Positions 25,576-33,430 of a stretch of DNA of 33,430 bases are shown here, in pieces. Both the position numbers and the translations under genes were made by a program. The notes below the pieces were generated by a model that worked only from the letters and a program-made list of their open reading frames with translations, did not search any database and was not told the origin of the DNA. This DNA is from Parvularculaceae bacterium (GTDB lineage Bacteria; Pseudomonadota; Alphaproteobacteria; Caulobacterales; Parvularculaceae). The stretch is taken from contig JAJFFW010000110.1 in NCBI GenBank assembly GCA_021776435.1, forward strand, positions 1 through 33,430. Reading direction: 5' to 3'. Every line of letters starts with the position of its first letter. Within the stretch, counting starts at the first letter, position 1.

Positions 25576-27309
25576 TCAATTTGCTCGCAACAATTTAATA
25601 AGACGGGCAGCCACTGGAGGCTCAATATCCGACAGAACTTGTGCACCACAATCATCGAGATATCCGGATTTACCGCCCCACAATATGCCAGCCCGTGGGG
25701 CGCGTACAAATGGTACGCCAGCTTCTTGAAGGCTTGCGTCAAGCGTATCCAATCGATCCAGAAATTCGGGTGTCCGCTCTTCATGCCACAAAACCTCAAC
25801 GGAAAACTTACCGGTTTTTTTTAACCGATAGCCAACACCAAGCTTGGCGACCTCGTCATCATCAGCATCAAATCTAAAGCATCTGAGTTCAACGCGATCC
25901 ACATCGCCAAGCTCCACCTGTGTCTCCCAAGGTTCCAAATACCGCGAGTAATGAATGCCCTCGGTATGCACAATCTGGAACCAGCGAATATCTGCCGTTG
26001 TAAAAATTATTGTCATCAACCCCAAAAACATCGTCGTCCGGTAGACCAGACCAGCGCGTTCGCGAAAAGCCTGGTATAGAAAATCACCAGGAAGAAATTC
26101 TTCTTTCACGTCGAGACGGCGCAAACGCACAAATCGCGTAAGAATTTTGAGATGATCTCCCGCAGTCCGATCACTGGAGCTCATACTGTTCCAGCCTGCT
26201 TTCGCCTGAAGATATTGCGCAAGCAATATGTGGCTGCCGCCTATCCACTGAATAGTCGCCCAACCGATCGCTACGCCGAAGAAAAACGCCGCCGCCAGGC
26301 CGCCGAAAAAAGCCGGCCCGTTTTGAACAAGAACATTCAACCCTTCGAGCCGAGCCGCCACCGCGTGGGTAAACATGTATTCCTCAAAAAAATATAAAAG
26401 AAATGGCGCCGCTAACATCGTTGTTATCGGCAGCGCCACGAAGGCGACCAAAGCTATTCGCGGAAACACGCCAAAGGATTTATTCTTCAGATAATCCAGA
26501 ATAGCTTGCAGGCCATCCGCCAGATAACGGCGCTCTTGGTCATTTAGAGCGCGATTCACGTCATCGGACTGTCCAAGGTCGCTCTTGGCAGAGAAGGTCG
26601 TAAAGATCGCCTGAATTATGTAGACGCTCCCGAGAACGACAACGTAGGCTGCTATTATCGGCCATTGCTCAGAAAAGGCAGTAATTAACGATTTCCCGAT
26701 ACGGGCAAAACTAATGACAGCGTCGTCGAAAATGACCATCTGCAGCAATTTGCCATAGAGAAATATTAGCGTGATGATCAAAATCACTGCCGAGATATAA
26801 AGGGCGACCCCAAAAATAGATTTAATCAGGCCGCCAGCGCCTGGCGATTCTATTTTCCAAATATCAGGTCTGATGAGGGGATAAAAATCTTCATTATCAT
26901 CAAGTCCCTCATCAACACGGTCGTTTTCGCCATTATTGAGCGATGCCGATTCTTCGCCAGCGCCGTCATCAGGCTGGGTGAATAATTGACCAAGGTTAAA
27001 TGACCCGACTACAGAAAATATCAACGTCCAGAGATGCTCAATCTGCCCGGCAAATATTGCGCAGCCACCAATCCAAAAATTTATCCCAGCGAGATAAAAC
27101 GCCAATAACAAAACAAAGCGCGCATTTTCGCGCGAGCGAGCGACAAGCAAGGATGTAACGCCCGTCAGAATAAAATGAAATTGCAGCAACCGAAATGAAT
27201 CCGATGTCGGCGCCTGCTCAATAACGATGAAAGGGATGTGGGCAAGAGTAAGCCCCGCCACAATCAACACTATGCCTAGCAGTCCATTTAATCCACGAAT
27301 CCAGCTCAC
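25576..27309 (-). CDS. Polytopic membrane protein of unknown function
   Basis: I do not recognise this 577-residue protein. It has about nine predicted transmembrane helices (near 8-30, 41-58, 64-82, 92-110, 163-186, 215-237, 282-308, 333-356 and 421-439). A strongly acidic loop lies at about 112-145 (EESASLNN, VDEGLDDNEDF), and a soluble C-terminal domain of about 130 residues (440-577) has a repeated beta-strand pattern. The start is GTG at 27309 without a good ribosome site. Codon use looks more AT-rich than in the neighbours, which suggests acquired DNA. It sits between the intact gp15 gene and an orphan gp15 tail, so it appears to be cargo inserted at the end of the gene-transfer-agent cluster. 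It is not one of the known GTA structural genes. Confidence 0.8.
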   Translation of the reverse strand: MSWIRGLNGLLGIVLIVAGLTLAHIPFIVIEQAPTSDSFRLLQFHFILTGVTSLLVARSRENARFVLLLAFYLAGINFWIGGCAIFAGQIEHLWTLIFSVVGSFNLGQLFTQPDDGAGEESASLNNGENDRVDEGLDDNEDFYPLIRPDIWKIESPGAGGLIKSIFGVALYISAVILIITLIFLYGKLLQMVIFDDAVISFARIGKSLITAFSEQWPIIAAYVVVLGSVYIIQAIFTTFSAKSDLGQSDDVNRALNDQERRYLADGLQAILDYLKNKSFGVFPRIALVAFVALPITTMLAAPFLLYFFEEYMFTHAVAARLEGLNVLVQNGPAFFGGLAAAFFFGVAIGWATIQWIGGSHILLAQYLQAKAGWNSMSSSDRTAGDHLKILTRFVRLRRLDVKEEFLPGDFLYQAFRERAGLVYRTTMFLGLMTIIFTTADIRWFQIVHTEGIHYSRYLEPWETQVELGDVDRVELRCFRFDADDDEVAKLGVGYRLKKTGKFSVEVLWHEERTPEFLDRLDTLDASLQEAGVPFVRAPRAGILWGGKSGYLDDCGAQVLSDIEPPVAARLIKLLRAN

Positions 27310-27415
27310 TTGCTGCGCCCCCGCTCGGCAATTTTCTTATAACGAAATTGGTTCAAAGAACGGAACAGATATAAAGGGATGCTGTCAACATGAGCGTTCT
27401 CAAATATTGTTGTAA

Positions 27416-30400
27416 TCATGCGATTTTTACTTCTGATTTTTTACTCTCCCCTTCCCCCACAACATCGGAGAGCTGAGCGATTGATAACGTCAGGCTTTCG
27501 CCCGGTCCCGCTGGGCCGAAGTCGGTGAGGATGTCTGCAGCGGCATACAGAAAATCGGGCGACGCGGTTTCGACGGTGCGGATCAACGTGGGAACGCCGT
27601 TGATGTCGTCATAAATTTTAACCCGGTACCGCTCAAAGGCTTCGCCGAGCGGAACGTCTTCCCCCTCCCAGCTATCGCCGCCGATGCGGGTGCGGCGGAT
27701 CCACAAAAGCCGGATGTCACCGCCCTCCTGACGGGCCCGTACATGAACCGGCGACAGCGGCTTCAAACCGCGCGCCTGAAAAACAAGGGCGCGGGACGTG
27801 AAATTGGCGCCGCCCGGCAATTCGTCTTCGGGGCCTGCCGACCAGTCAAAAGAAATGCCGCGCAGATCAACCGGGAAACTTGCCTGCTCAACAGCCGGGG
27901 TCAGAGCGATAAACCGGGCGCCGATTGCGGCCCCGGCCAAAGCCTGCGCTTCGCTCCCCGCCTGCCCGCGCAATAACCCGCTCAACGTCCAGGCGCCGTC
28001 CGGCTCAAGGGTCGCGGTCTCGAATTGCGCGACTTCCCAATCGCCATCAGCGGACTGAACGGCAAAGGCATTGGCGCCCGCCAGAACCTCGATCCGGTCG
28101 CGCGCCGCCAGTGCGCCAAAGGAAAGCCTTACACGGACGGGTTTTTGATCCCACCGCCCCGAGGCGCCCGGCGCAAGCGCCGTCTCTAACCGGCCCATAA
28201 TCGCACGCGCCGATGCAGTCGCAGTTAAAGACGGCGCGGGAGATTGCGCACTGGCGCCCATCTCCCGGTAAAGCGCAACGCCCCCCGGCCACGGATCAGC
28301 GAACGCCGCCAGCCAGGGCCGTGACGGATCGGCGGTCGTATCAAACAGCGGCAATTCAAACAATTCCCAGACAGGCGCAGTGAACACCGCTTGCGCTGGC
28401 GGCGCTTTGAAAGCCAACCCGCCCACCGGCGCCGCATAGACCGATGGCGAAACACGCACCGCCTCAACCGTACGCGCCGCCGCGTCGGTAATTTCAGTGA
28501 TACGATACCGGCGAGACACACCGGACGCGGAAAACAGCACACTATCGCCCGGTTCGACATCCAGCATCGCAGGCGGCAGGACCAGTCCGATGGTCTCTCG
28601 CATCACCCACGCGTCAGCGAGAATGGAACGCGCCCGCGCTTCCGCCTCACCAACCGGCAGGACGACTGGAATTTCGACCCCGGTCTCGCGAGCAGGACGG
28701 GCGCCGGGATCACGCACTTCAACCACCGCCGGAGAGAAATCGGCGCCTTCATCAAGAAAGCCTAGCCGAAAAGCCGACGGCAGGTCGGCCTCCTGCATCA
28801 GCGTCACGGAAAATGCAGCCCCCTTTCGAACGGCGAGGTCGTTCTCGTTCAAGATGTAATCGGGTTCGCTGTTACGCGCCTGAAACCGCAGCGTCGCCGC
28901 CGTTTCGACCATGTCGAATTGAAACACATCCGCTAACGGATCGATCATTTCACGCGCGCTCATCGGCCGGTCGATGACATAGCCGGTGATCAATCCCTGA
29001 AGTCTGTTGGCGTCAACATTCGTAAACCCGGTCTCCGCCGCCAGCGCCGTCACCAGAAGATCAAGCGGCGCGCGCCCAAGCCGTCCGGTCAGCCAATGGC
29101 CTTTTTCCCAATTCTCGGCGTCGCCCCAGACATCGCTGCGAGCCGGAAAGTCGGGAAAGGGGCGCGCATCCCAGGCGTAAATATAGATCTGGCCATCATC
29201 GATCATCGCCGCGCCAGTAAGCGTAGAAATCGGATTATTGACGCCGTCACGCCAATATTGCGCTTGCGCTTCAATCAGACGACGCTGGGCAAGATCATCG
29301 CGGGCGCCGGATGAATAAAACGGCAGGGCGCTTTCGGCGCTCTTCGCATCGACAAAAACATTCGGTTGATTGGCGCCTTTGTCGACAGCAGGACAGCCGG
29401 ATTCCGTAAAGACGATCGGTTTTGATTGCGGCGTCCACAGGGTGGCGTTCGTGGCCCGCACACCGCCAGGCCGATCATGATGGGCATTCTCCCACCACCC
29501 GCGTAAATCCTTATAGCGAAAGACCCAGTCCTCGCCATAAGCGCCGTCACTGATCGGCGACCGGGCTTGCGCATCGCGGTCGGCCTGAGAGGCGTAAAAC
29601 CAGTCATATCCCTCGCCGCCTTCAATATTGGATTTCAAATAGGCGCAGTCATAAGGGCCCGCCGCGCCGCCAAGCGCATCGAGATGCGCAAACCCATCGC
29701 GCCAATCGGCGAGCGGCATATAATTATCGACGCCGATAAAATCCACATTGGCGTCAGCCCAGAACGGATCGAGATGAAAGAATACGTCGCCCGTCCCGTC
29801 CGCAGGCTGATGACCAAAATATTCTGACCAATCGGCGCCGTAGGAAATCTTGGTTGAGGGACCGAGAACAGCGCGCACGTCAGCGCCAAGAGTTTGCATC
29901 GCGGCAATCGCCGGATACGCAGTCGCGCTTGACCGTGCGGTGGTGACATCGCGCAGCTCAGAGCCAATAAGGAAATTATCAACGCCGCCCGCCAGCGCAC
30001 ACAGATGCGCGTAATGCAAGATCATCCGCCGGAACGACCACTCCGCTGGCCCCGCATAAGTGACGGCGCCGGCGCCGGGCGAAAAGTCAGTGACAGCGGC
30101 GGATCCGAAAAACTGGGCGATGTCTAAGGCCGCAGTCGCAGTCTTGTCATTGGCGCCAACGCTGATCCGTCCACGCCACGGATACGCCGCCTGCTCACCG
30201 CCGCCAGAAGGGTTGGGCAAGCCATTGCCCGGAGCAATGTCCATCAAAATGAACGGATGAAACATCACCTTGAGGCCGCGTTGGTTCATCTCGACGATGG
30301 CCTCGATCACCGCTTTATCGGACGGTGTGCCGCCAAACGCCGACGCGGCGCCGATCTGGCTGATGAGATGGGCTTGCGCGCGCGTCGCACCCCCACCCTG

Positions 30401-31348
30401 CCAATCATACGGCGTGGTGATTTTATCGGGGGTTTCGACCCCCGGACGGAGTTGACAGACCCCGGCGCGCAAATCATCGCCAAACCACGAAACAACCAGC
30501 GAGACAGATTGGACATTCGGCGCCGCCGACTGCAACGCATCAAGCGAAGCGACAAAGTCAGTCTGACCTGAATTATTGTGAACATTCTCGGAAACCGTCA
30601 CGCCCTCCCCGACGACCCGTGAGACCTTGCTGGTTCCGTACACAAACTCGCCCGAGCCAGGGATGAGATTGACCGCAGTGATTGCGTTCTCCATGACATT
30701 CGGATCGGTCTGGCGCAGGCTCTTTTCAATCTCGAAGGATAGCTGGGGAATGCGGTTGCCGAAATCTTTCAACAGCAGATCCTCGAAGACGATATAAGCC
30801 AGCCCCCGAAAAGCAGGCGCACCATTGGCGCCTTCGGTGGCTTCAATCAACGGATCGGGAAGCTGGGTTTCCGCCCCTTTGTGGACGCGGATCGTATGTT
30901 TGGATAAATCGATCGGTTTTCCATCCGCCCAGACGCGGCCGATGCGATCAATCTCGCCTTCACACAAACCTACGGCGAATGAAATGGAATAGAGAAATTC
31001 CGTCAGCGTTGTTTTGGTGCGCGCCCGCCCACCCTTGCCGCCGGATGACTCGGTGGTCTCCGACACGGTTTCCTTGAAATTCGCCGCCCAGATGACCTGT
31101 CCCGAGACCCGCGCCCGGCCGAAAACCCGCAAGATCGGCGCGCCTTCGGTGGAGGCTTGCACAGAAAAACTTTGAAGCCGGGGGCCTGTGACTTTGCGCT
31201 TATGCGGACCGAAGATCAGCCGGTCGGCCTGGCCGGCGGCGAAGGCAGCCGCGGTTGTCGCAGCGGTGCGCGCCAGAAAGGCGCCAATTCCCGCACGGCC
31301 GGCGGCGGATACGGCGCCCGTTGCGGCGGTTAAAATCAATTGGGCCAT
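27416..31348 (-). CDS. GTA gp15-like tail-tip/host-specificity protein (TIM-barrel megatron)
   Basis: This 1310-residue protein matches the last structural gene of the Rhodobacter-type GTA (Rcc01698). An N-terminal hydrophobic Ala/Gly-rich stretch (about 1-40) precedes phage-tail domains, then a glycoside-hydrolase-like TIM barrel (about 350-700) with Glu464 (LIGSELRDV) and Glu649 (FTESGCPA) as a possible catalytic pair, then further tail domains up to the end motif AQLSDVVGEG. It would form the tail tip that contacts the recipient envelope. The ATG at 31348 is chosen because GGGAG lies 8 bases upstream; the open frame before it belongs to gp14 DNA. It overlaps gp14 by 13 bases. The gene is intact, although a second diverged tail lies downstream. 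Confidence 0.93.
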   Translation of the reverse strand: MAQLILTAATGAVSAAGRAGIGAFLARTAATTAAAFAAGQADRLIFGPHKRKVTGPRLQSFSVQASTEGAPILRVFGRARVSGQVIWAANFKETVSETTESSGGKGGRARTKTTLTEFLYSISFAVGLCEGEIDRIGRVWADGKPIDLSKHTIRVHKGAETQLPDPLIEATEGANGAPAFRGLAYIVFEDLLLKDFGNRIPQLSFEIEKSLRQTDPNVMENAITAVNLIPGSGEFVYGTSKVSRVVGEGVTVSENVHNNSGQTDFVASLDALQSAAPNVQSVSLVVSWFGDDLRAGVCQLRPGVETPDKITTPYDWQGGGATRAQAHLISQIGAASAFGGTPSDKAVIEAIVEMNQRGLKVMFHPFILMDIAPGNGLPNPSGGGEQAAYPWRGRISVGANDKTATAALDIAQFFGSAAVTDFSPGAGAVTYAGPAEWSFRRMILHYAHLCALAGGVDNFLIGSELRDVTTARSSATAYPAIAAMQTLGADVRAVLGPSTKISYGADWSEYFGHQPADGTGDVFFHLDPFWADANVDFIGVDNYMPLADWRDGFAHLDALGGAAGPYDCAYLKSNIEGGEGYDWFYASQADRDAQARSPISDGAYGEDWVFRYKDLRGWWENAHHDRPGGVRATNATLWTPQSKPIVFTESGCPAVDKGANQPNVFVDAKSAESALPFYSSGARDDLAQRRLIEAQAQYWRDGVNNPISTLTGAAMIDDGQIYIYAWDARPFPDFPARSDVWGDAENWEKGHWLTGRLGRAPLDLLVTALAAETGFTNVDANRLQGLITGYVIDRPMSAREMIDPLADVFQFDMVETAATLRFQARNSEPDYILNENDLAVRKGAAFSVTLMQEADLPSAFRLGFLDEGADFSPAVVEVRDPGARPARETGVEIPVVLPVGEAEARARSILADAWVMRETIGLVLPPAMLDVEPGDSVLFSASGVSRRYRITEITDAAARTVEAVRVSPSVYAAPVGGLAFKAPPAQAVFTAPVWELFELPLFDTTADPSRPWLAAFADPWPGGVALYREMGASAQSPAPSLTATASARAIMGRLETALAPGASGRWDQKPVRVRLSFGALAARDRIEVLAGANAFAVQSADGDWEVAQFETATLEPDGAWTLSGLLRGQAGSEAQALAGAAIGARFIALTPAVEQASFPVDLRGISFDWSAGPEDELPGGANFTSRALVFQARGLKPLSPVHVRARQEGGDIRLLWIRRTRIGGDSWEGEDVPLGEAFERYRVKIYDDINGVPTLIRTVETASPDFLYAAADILTDFGPAGPGESLTLSIAQLSDVVGEGESKKSEVKIA
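27502..27519 (+). repeat. 18-bp direct repeat, copy in the intact gp15 gene
   Basis: This is the partner of the repeat at 25488-25505. The two copies are 2014 bases apart and bracket the gp15 end, the gap and the whole membrane-protein gene. Homologous or site-specific recombination between them would delete that segment and join gp15 in frame to the orphan tail. Confidence 0.9.
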
Positions 31349-31998
31349 TCGTCTGCTCCCGGAAAGATAAATACGCCAGCAAGACGCGATAACCACCAGC
31401 GATAAAGCCAGCTCTCGCACACATGACGGCCGGCATAGGCATGAATGAATCGATCTGGCGCGCTCATGATCCCGCAATGTTTGGCTGGCCCGTCAGCGGC
31501 GACTCGAAAGATCAGCACGTCACCCGGTTTTGCGTCTGCATGAAGGCGCTCGGCCATATTGCGCTGCGCGGCGCCGAGAAGCGGTTCATCGCCACGACGC
31601 TCGTTCCAGTCCGGCGTATAAGGCGGCGGGATTTCCGGCTCGCCGCCATAGAGTTCGCGCCAGACACCGCGCACCAGACCGAGGCAATCGGCGCCGGCGC
31701 CTTTGGCGCTGGCCTGATGAACATAGGGCGTATTGATCCAATCCCGGGCGGCGCGGATGATTTCGTCTCTCGCAATCGCTCGCCCCTCAGCCCATCCTTC
31801 GCGACGCAGACCTTCAGTCTGCTCCTCAGGATGAGGATTTTCTTTGCTGCAACAAACAACGCCCTCATCCTGAGGCGCCCGGCCCCCGTCCTTCGAGGCT
31901 CCCCCGGATTTAATCCGGGGTCGCACCTCAGGATGAGGGGGCCGGGCCTCGAAGGATCGCGAAACGTTCCGCATCGGAAATTCGGCTTGCCGCGTCAT
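31336..31998 (-). CDS. GTA gp14-like NlpC/P60 cell-wall peptidase with repeat-encoded N-terminal insert
   Basis: This 220-residue protein corresponds to the GTA peptidase (Rcc01697). The NlpC/P60 domain runs from about residue 78 to the end, with catalytic Cys105 (AGADCLGLVRGVW), His174 (KHCGIM) and a third polar residue, probably His186. It would cut peptidoglycan during DNA entry. The ATG at 31998 overlaps the gp13 stop (ATGA). Residues of about 15-70 (HPEVRPRIKSGG, RAPQDEG, HPEEQTEGLRREG) are the translation of palindromic repeat elements and are foreign to the family, whose members normally start close to the equivalent of RDEIIRAARDWI. No ATG, GTG or TTG occurs in frame between the insert and the domain, so the insert is probably translated. 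Confidence 0.88.
   Translation of the reverse strand: MTRQAEFPMRNVSRSFEARPPHPEVRPRIKSGGASKDGGRAPQDEGVVCCSKENPHPEEQTEGLRREGWAEGRAIARDEIIRAARDWINTPYVHQASAKGAGADCLGLVRGVWRELYGGEPEIPPPYTPDWNERRGDEPLLGAAQRNMAERLHADAKPGDVLIFRVAADGPAKHCGIMSAPDRFIHAYAGRHVCESWLYRWWLSRLAGVFIFPGADEWPN
31791..31836. repeat. Palindromic repeat element A inside gp14
   Basis: Arms CCCATCCT (31791-31798) and AGGATGAG (from 31828) enclose GCAGAC (31806-31811) and GTCTGC (31817-31822). It shares the 13-mer CCTCAGGATGAGG with element B. Repeats of this CCTCATCCTGAGG type are widely dispersed in alphaproteobacterial genomes, by recollection. Confidence 0.85.
31862..31939. repeat. Palindromic repeat element B inside gp14
   Basis: A perfect 14-bp inverted repeat, CCCTCATCCTGAGG (31862-31875) and CCTCAGGATGAGGG (31926-31939), encloses an inner palindrome around CCCCGGATTTAATCCGGGG. 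A further partial copy (CCTCGAAGGATCGCG) follows up to about 31962. All of this lies in frame in the gp14 coding sequence. Confidence 0.9.
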
Positions 31999-32879
31999 CT
32001 TTTGCCCCCGTCATTCTTTTCACCGCGCAACGGATAGCTCACGACGAAGTCATTGCCGGGCATCAGATGAAAGCCGCGAAAATTGACAACATTGTCGAAT
32101 TTGTCCCGGCAGGTTTCAAAGCGTTTGTCACACCCGGCTGTCGTCTCAAATGTATCGCCGATGGTGATCGCCGCCCCTGCCGGCAGCCATAGCTCAATAG
32201 CCGTACCGGTAACGCCCACAGCTTGCGTTTTGATATGCGCGGACCCGCCCGCATTGGCGCCGCTCGTCCAGGAACACAATCCGAGTGCAAACCAGTTGTC
32301 TTCAAACCCGGCGAACCCATCAGCGATAAATTTTTGTTCGTCGACAACCTGCACAACAGTGGCGCTGGTTCGCAATTGCGGATCGGAAAGGTCAACACCG
32401 CAACGCGCATCCCCCAACACCGCATCGCAATTGCGTTGATACAAACGCCCCACCGTCTGGTCGAGAACATGGCTGAGGCCGCGAATTTCAGCGGTGAACG
32501 CCAGGTTTTCGCGAGTCACTTCCCCAATCACTCCAGTCTTGAGAAGCAGTCTCTCATCGGGCGCAGTCCAATTGACCCGCCAGAGTTCAACCGTAGCGCC
32601 ATCAAACCGGCCCGCCGCCAACTCCTCCGCTCTCAAATGATCAGAAGATAAAGCGCCTTCGATCTCACTATTGTCGATCGCTAGATCGGCGCTCGAGGTT
32701 ATCGCAGAACCCGAAGCACCCGCCTCCGGTTCGTAAGACGTCCCGGCAAACACAAGCGTCCGGTCATGATCGGTGAAACCGAAAACAACCCCGTCGCGCC
32801 GTTCAACACGCCAGCACGTCGCGAGCGTTGTTGCGCCGGTGTCAAGATGGGATTTGAAAGCCGGATCGAGCGCACGCAT
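31995..32879 (-). CDS. GTA gp13-like baseplate hub protein (DUF2163)
   Basis: This 294-residue protein is the counterpart of Rcc01696, the baseplate hub of the Rhodobacter GTA. The N-terminal part carries the family pattern WRVERRDGVVFGFTDHDR and VELWRVNWTAPDERLLLKTG. Cys151, Cys160, Cys250 and Cys257 (YQRNCDAVLGDARCGV and AGCDKRFETCRDKF) match the four cysteines that bind an iron-sulfur cluster in the described hub. It joins the tail tube end to the megatron protein. The ATG at 32879 overlaps the gp12 stop by one base (TGATG) and its own stop overlaps gp14, so the tail genes are translationally coupled. Confidence 0.94.
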   Translation of the reverse strand: MRALDPAFKSHLDTGATTLATCWRVERRDGVVFGFTDHDRTLVFAGTSYEPEAGASGSAITSSADLAIDNSEIEGALSSDHLRAEELAAGRFDGATVELWRVNWTAPDERLLLKTGVIGEVTRENLAFTAEIRGLSHVLDQTVGRLYQRNCDAVLGDARCGVDLSDPQLRTSATVVQVVDEQKFIADGFAGFEDNWFALGLCSWTSGANAGGSAHIKTQAVGVTGTAIELWLPAGAAITIGDTFETTAGCDKRFETCRDKFDNVVNFRGFHLMPGNDFVVSYPLRGEKNDGGKR

Positions 32880-33430
32880 CAGATCAGCACCTCCAATAAC
32901 GCAATGGACGGGATGTCGCCGGCTTTGAAGGCGGCGAGATTGACGCGCAAGTCATCGGTATCGAAGCGGACCGGCGTATCAAAAAGAAAACCGGCGGTGA
33001 TCACGACTCCCGCCGTGGGCGCGATCGTAAAGCTGACCATCCCACTTGTGTCATTGACGGTGAAATCGACGCCGGATTGCAGCATCAGACCATCAACAGC
33101 GATTACAACGGAAGTCGAAACCGGCTTGGTGATCGCGCGCACATAAGAGGCGCCGCCGCTGTCGTAGCGTTTGACAAGCTGAAAGTCTGCCATCACTCCG
33201 TCGGCTGTCGCGATGAGCTGATCGTCCGCCTGCGGTGTCTTGGTGATAGAGCAAGATTTATAATCAAACGGATCGCGAAAACGAAACCCATGCAGCCGCC
33301 CGTGGCGCGCCTCGAAAAAGGCGACGACCGCTTCGATGTCTTCAACCGACTTGACGCCATATCCGGCGTTGAAGCTGCGTCTTGAGCCAGCCCAGGGAGA
33401 ATTGCGTTGCTCATGACCGGAGGCGAGCGC
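32879..33430 (-). CDS. GTA gp12-like distal tail protein (DUF2460), 5' partial
   Basis: The frame is open to the right edge, so the start lies outside the window; the methionines near 33196 are internal. The visible 183 residues carry the DUF2460 pattern: QRNSPWAGSRRSFNAGYGVK, EDIEAVVAFFEARHGRLHGF, FRFRDPFDYKS, and later YVRAITKPVSTSVVIAVDG. It corresponds to Rcc01695, the distal tail protein that connects tail tube and baseplate. The upstream GTA genes (capsid, portal, terminase, tape measure) would be expected beyond the right edge. Confidence 0.92.
   Translation of the reverse strand, partial: ALASGHEQRNSPWAGSRRSFNAGYGVKSVEDIEAVVAFFEARHGRLHGFRFRDPFDYKSCSITKTPQADDQLIATADGVMADFQLVKRYDSGGASYVRAITKPVSTSVVIAVDGLMLQSGVDFTVNDTSGMVSFTIAPTAGVVITAGFLFDTPVRFDTDDLRVNLAAFKAGDIPSIALLEVLI

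Noticed and set aside
25405-33430. A complete or inducible prophage
   Set aside because: Only GTA-type tail genes are present in the window; there is no integrase, lysis, replication or repressor gene, and the gene order is that of a Rhodobacter-type GTA.

Overview
The window looks like a chromosomal segment of an alphaproteobacterium. The supporting signs are the 3' end of a Rhodobacter-type gene transfer agent (GTA) structural cluster, a PleC/DivJ-like histidine kinase core, dispersed palindromic repeats typical of alphaproteobacteria, and an HtrA / two-component / HU / glnE neighbourhood. The lineage is most like Hyphomonadales or Parvularculales, but this is inferred from gene content only. 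No rRNA, tRNA, CRISPR array, transposase or integrase was seen.

Layout. (1) 3-2693, + strand: the last module of a non-ribosomal peptide synthetase (end of a condensation domain, adenylation, carrier, thioesterase), cut by the left edge. (2) 2920-7953, +: pepN and a membrane PAS histidine kinase. (3) 7962-10052, -: a Spy/CnrX-like periplasmic sensor, a membrane anti-sigma candidate, an ECF sigma factor and a His-rich EF-hand protein, resembling a metal or envelope stress module. (4) 10095-17124, -: glnE followed by three tightly overlapping genes, two FAD-oxidoreductase-like proteins and a GcvT/aminomethyltransferase-like protein. (5) 17254-21413, -: HU, a sensor kinase, an OmpR-type regulator and an HtrA protease, with two clear intrinsic terminators. 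(6) 21527-25234, -: a hydrolase-OsmC fusion, an unrecognised 482-residue protein and a DnaJ-type co-chaperone. (7) 25405-33430, -: the GTA tail genes (gp12, gp13, gp14, gp15 equivalents), a 577-residue membrane protein of unknown function, and an orphan fragment of a gp15 C-terminus.

The most unusual region is the GTA end. Downstream of the intact gp15 gene and beyond the membrane-protein gene lies a 36-codon piece that is clearly a second, diverged gp15 C-terminal tail. The two tails share an 18-bp identical direct repeat in the same reading frame. The membrane gene therefore sits between two alternative gp15 ends, like a cargo cassette or an orphan-tail arrangement. In addition, the gp14 peptidase gene carries dispersed palindromic repeats inside its reading frame, adding roughly 55-60 residues before the NlpC/P60 domain.

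The second unusual region is the overlapping set downstream of glnE. It combines a folate-binding GcvT-like protein with two FAD-oxidoreductase-like proteins that both lack the central glycine of the dinucleotide-binding motif.
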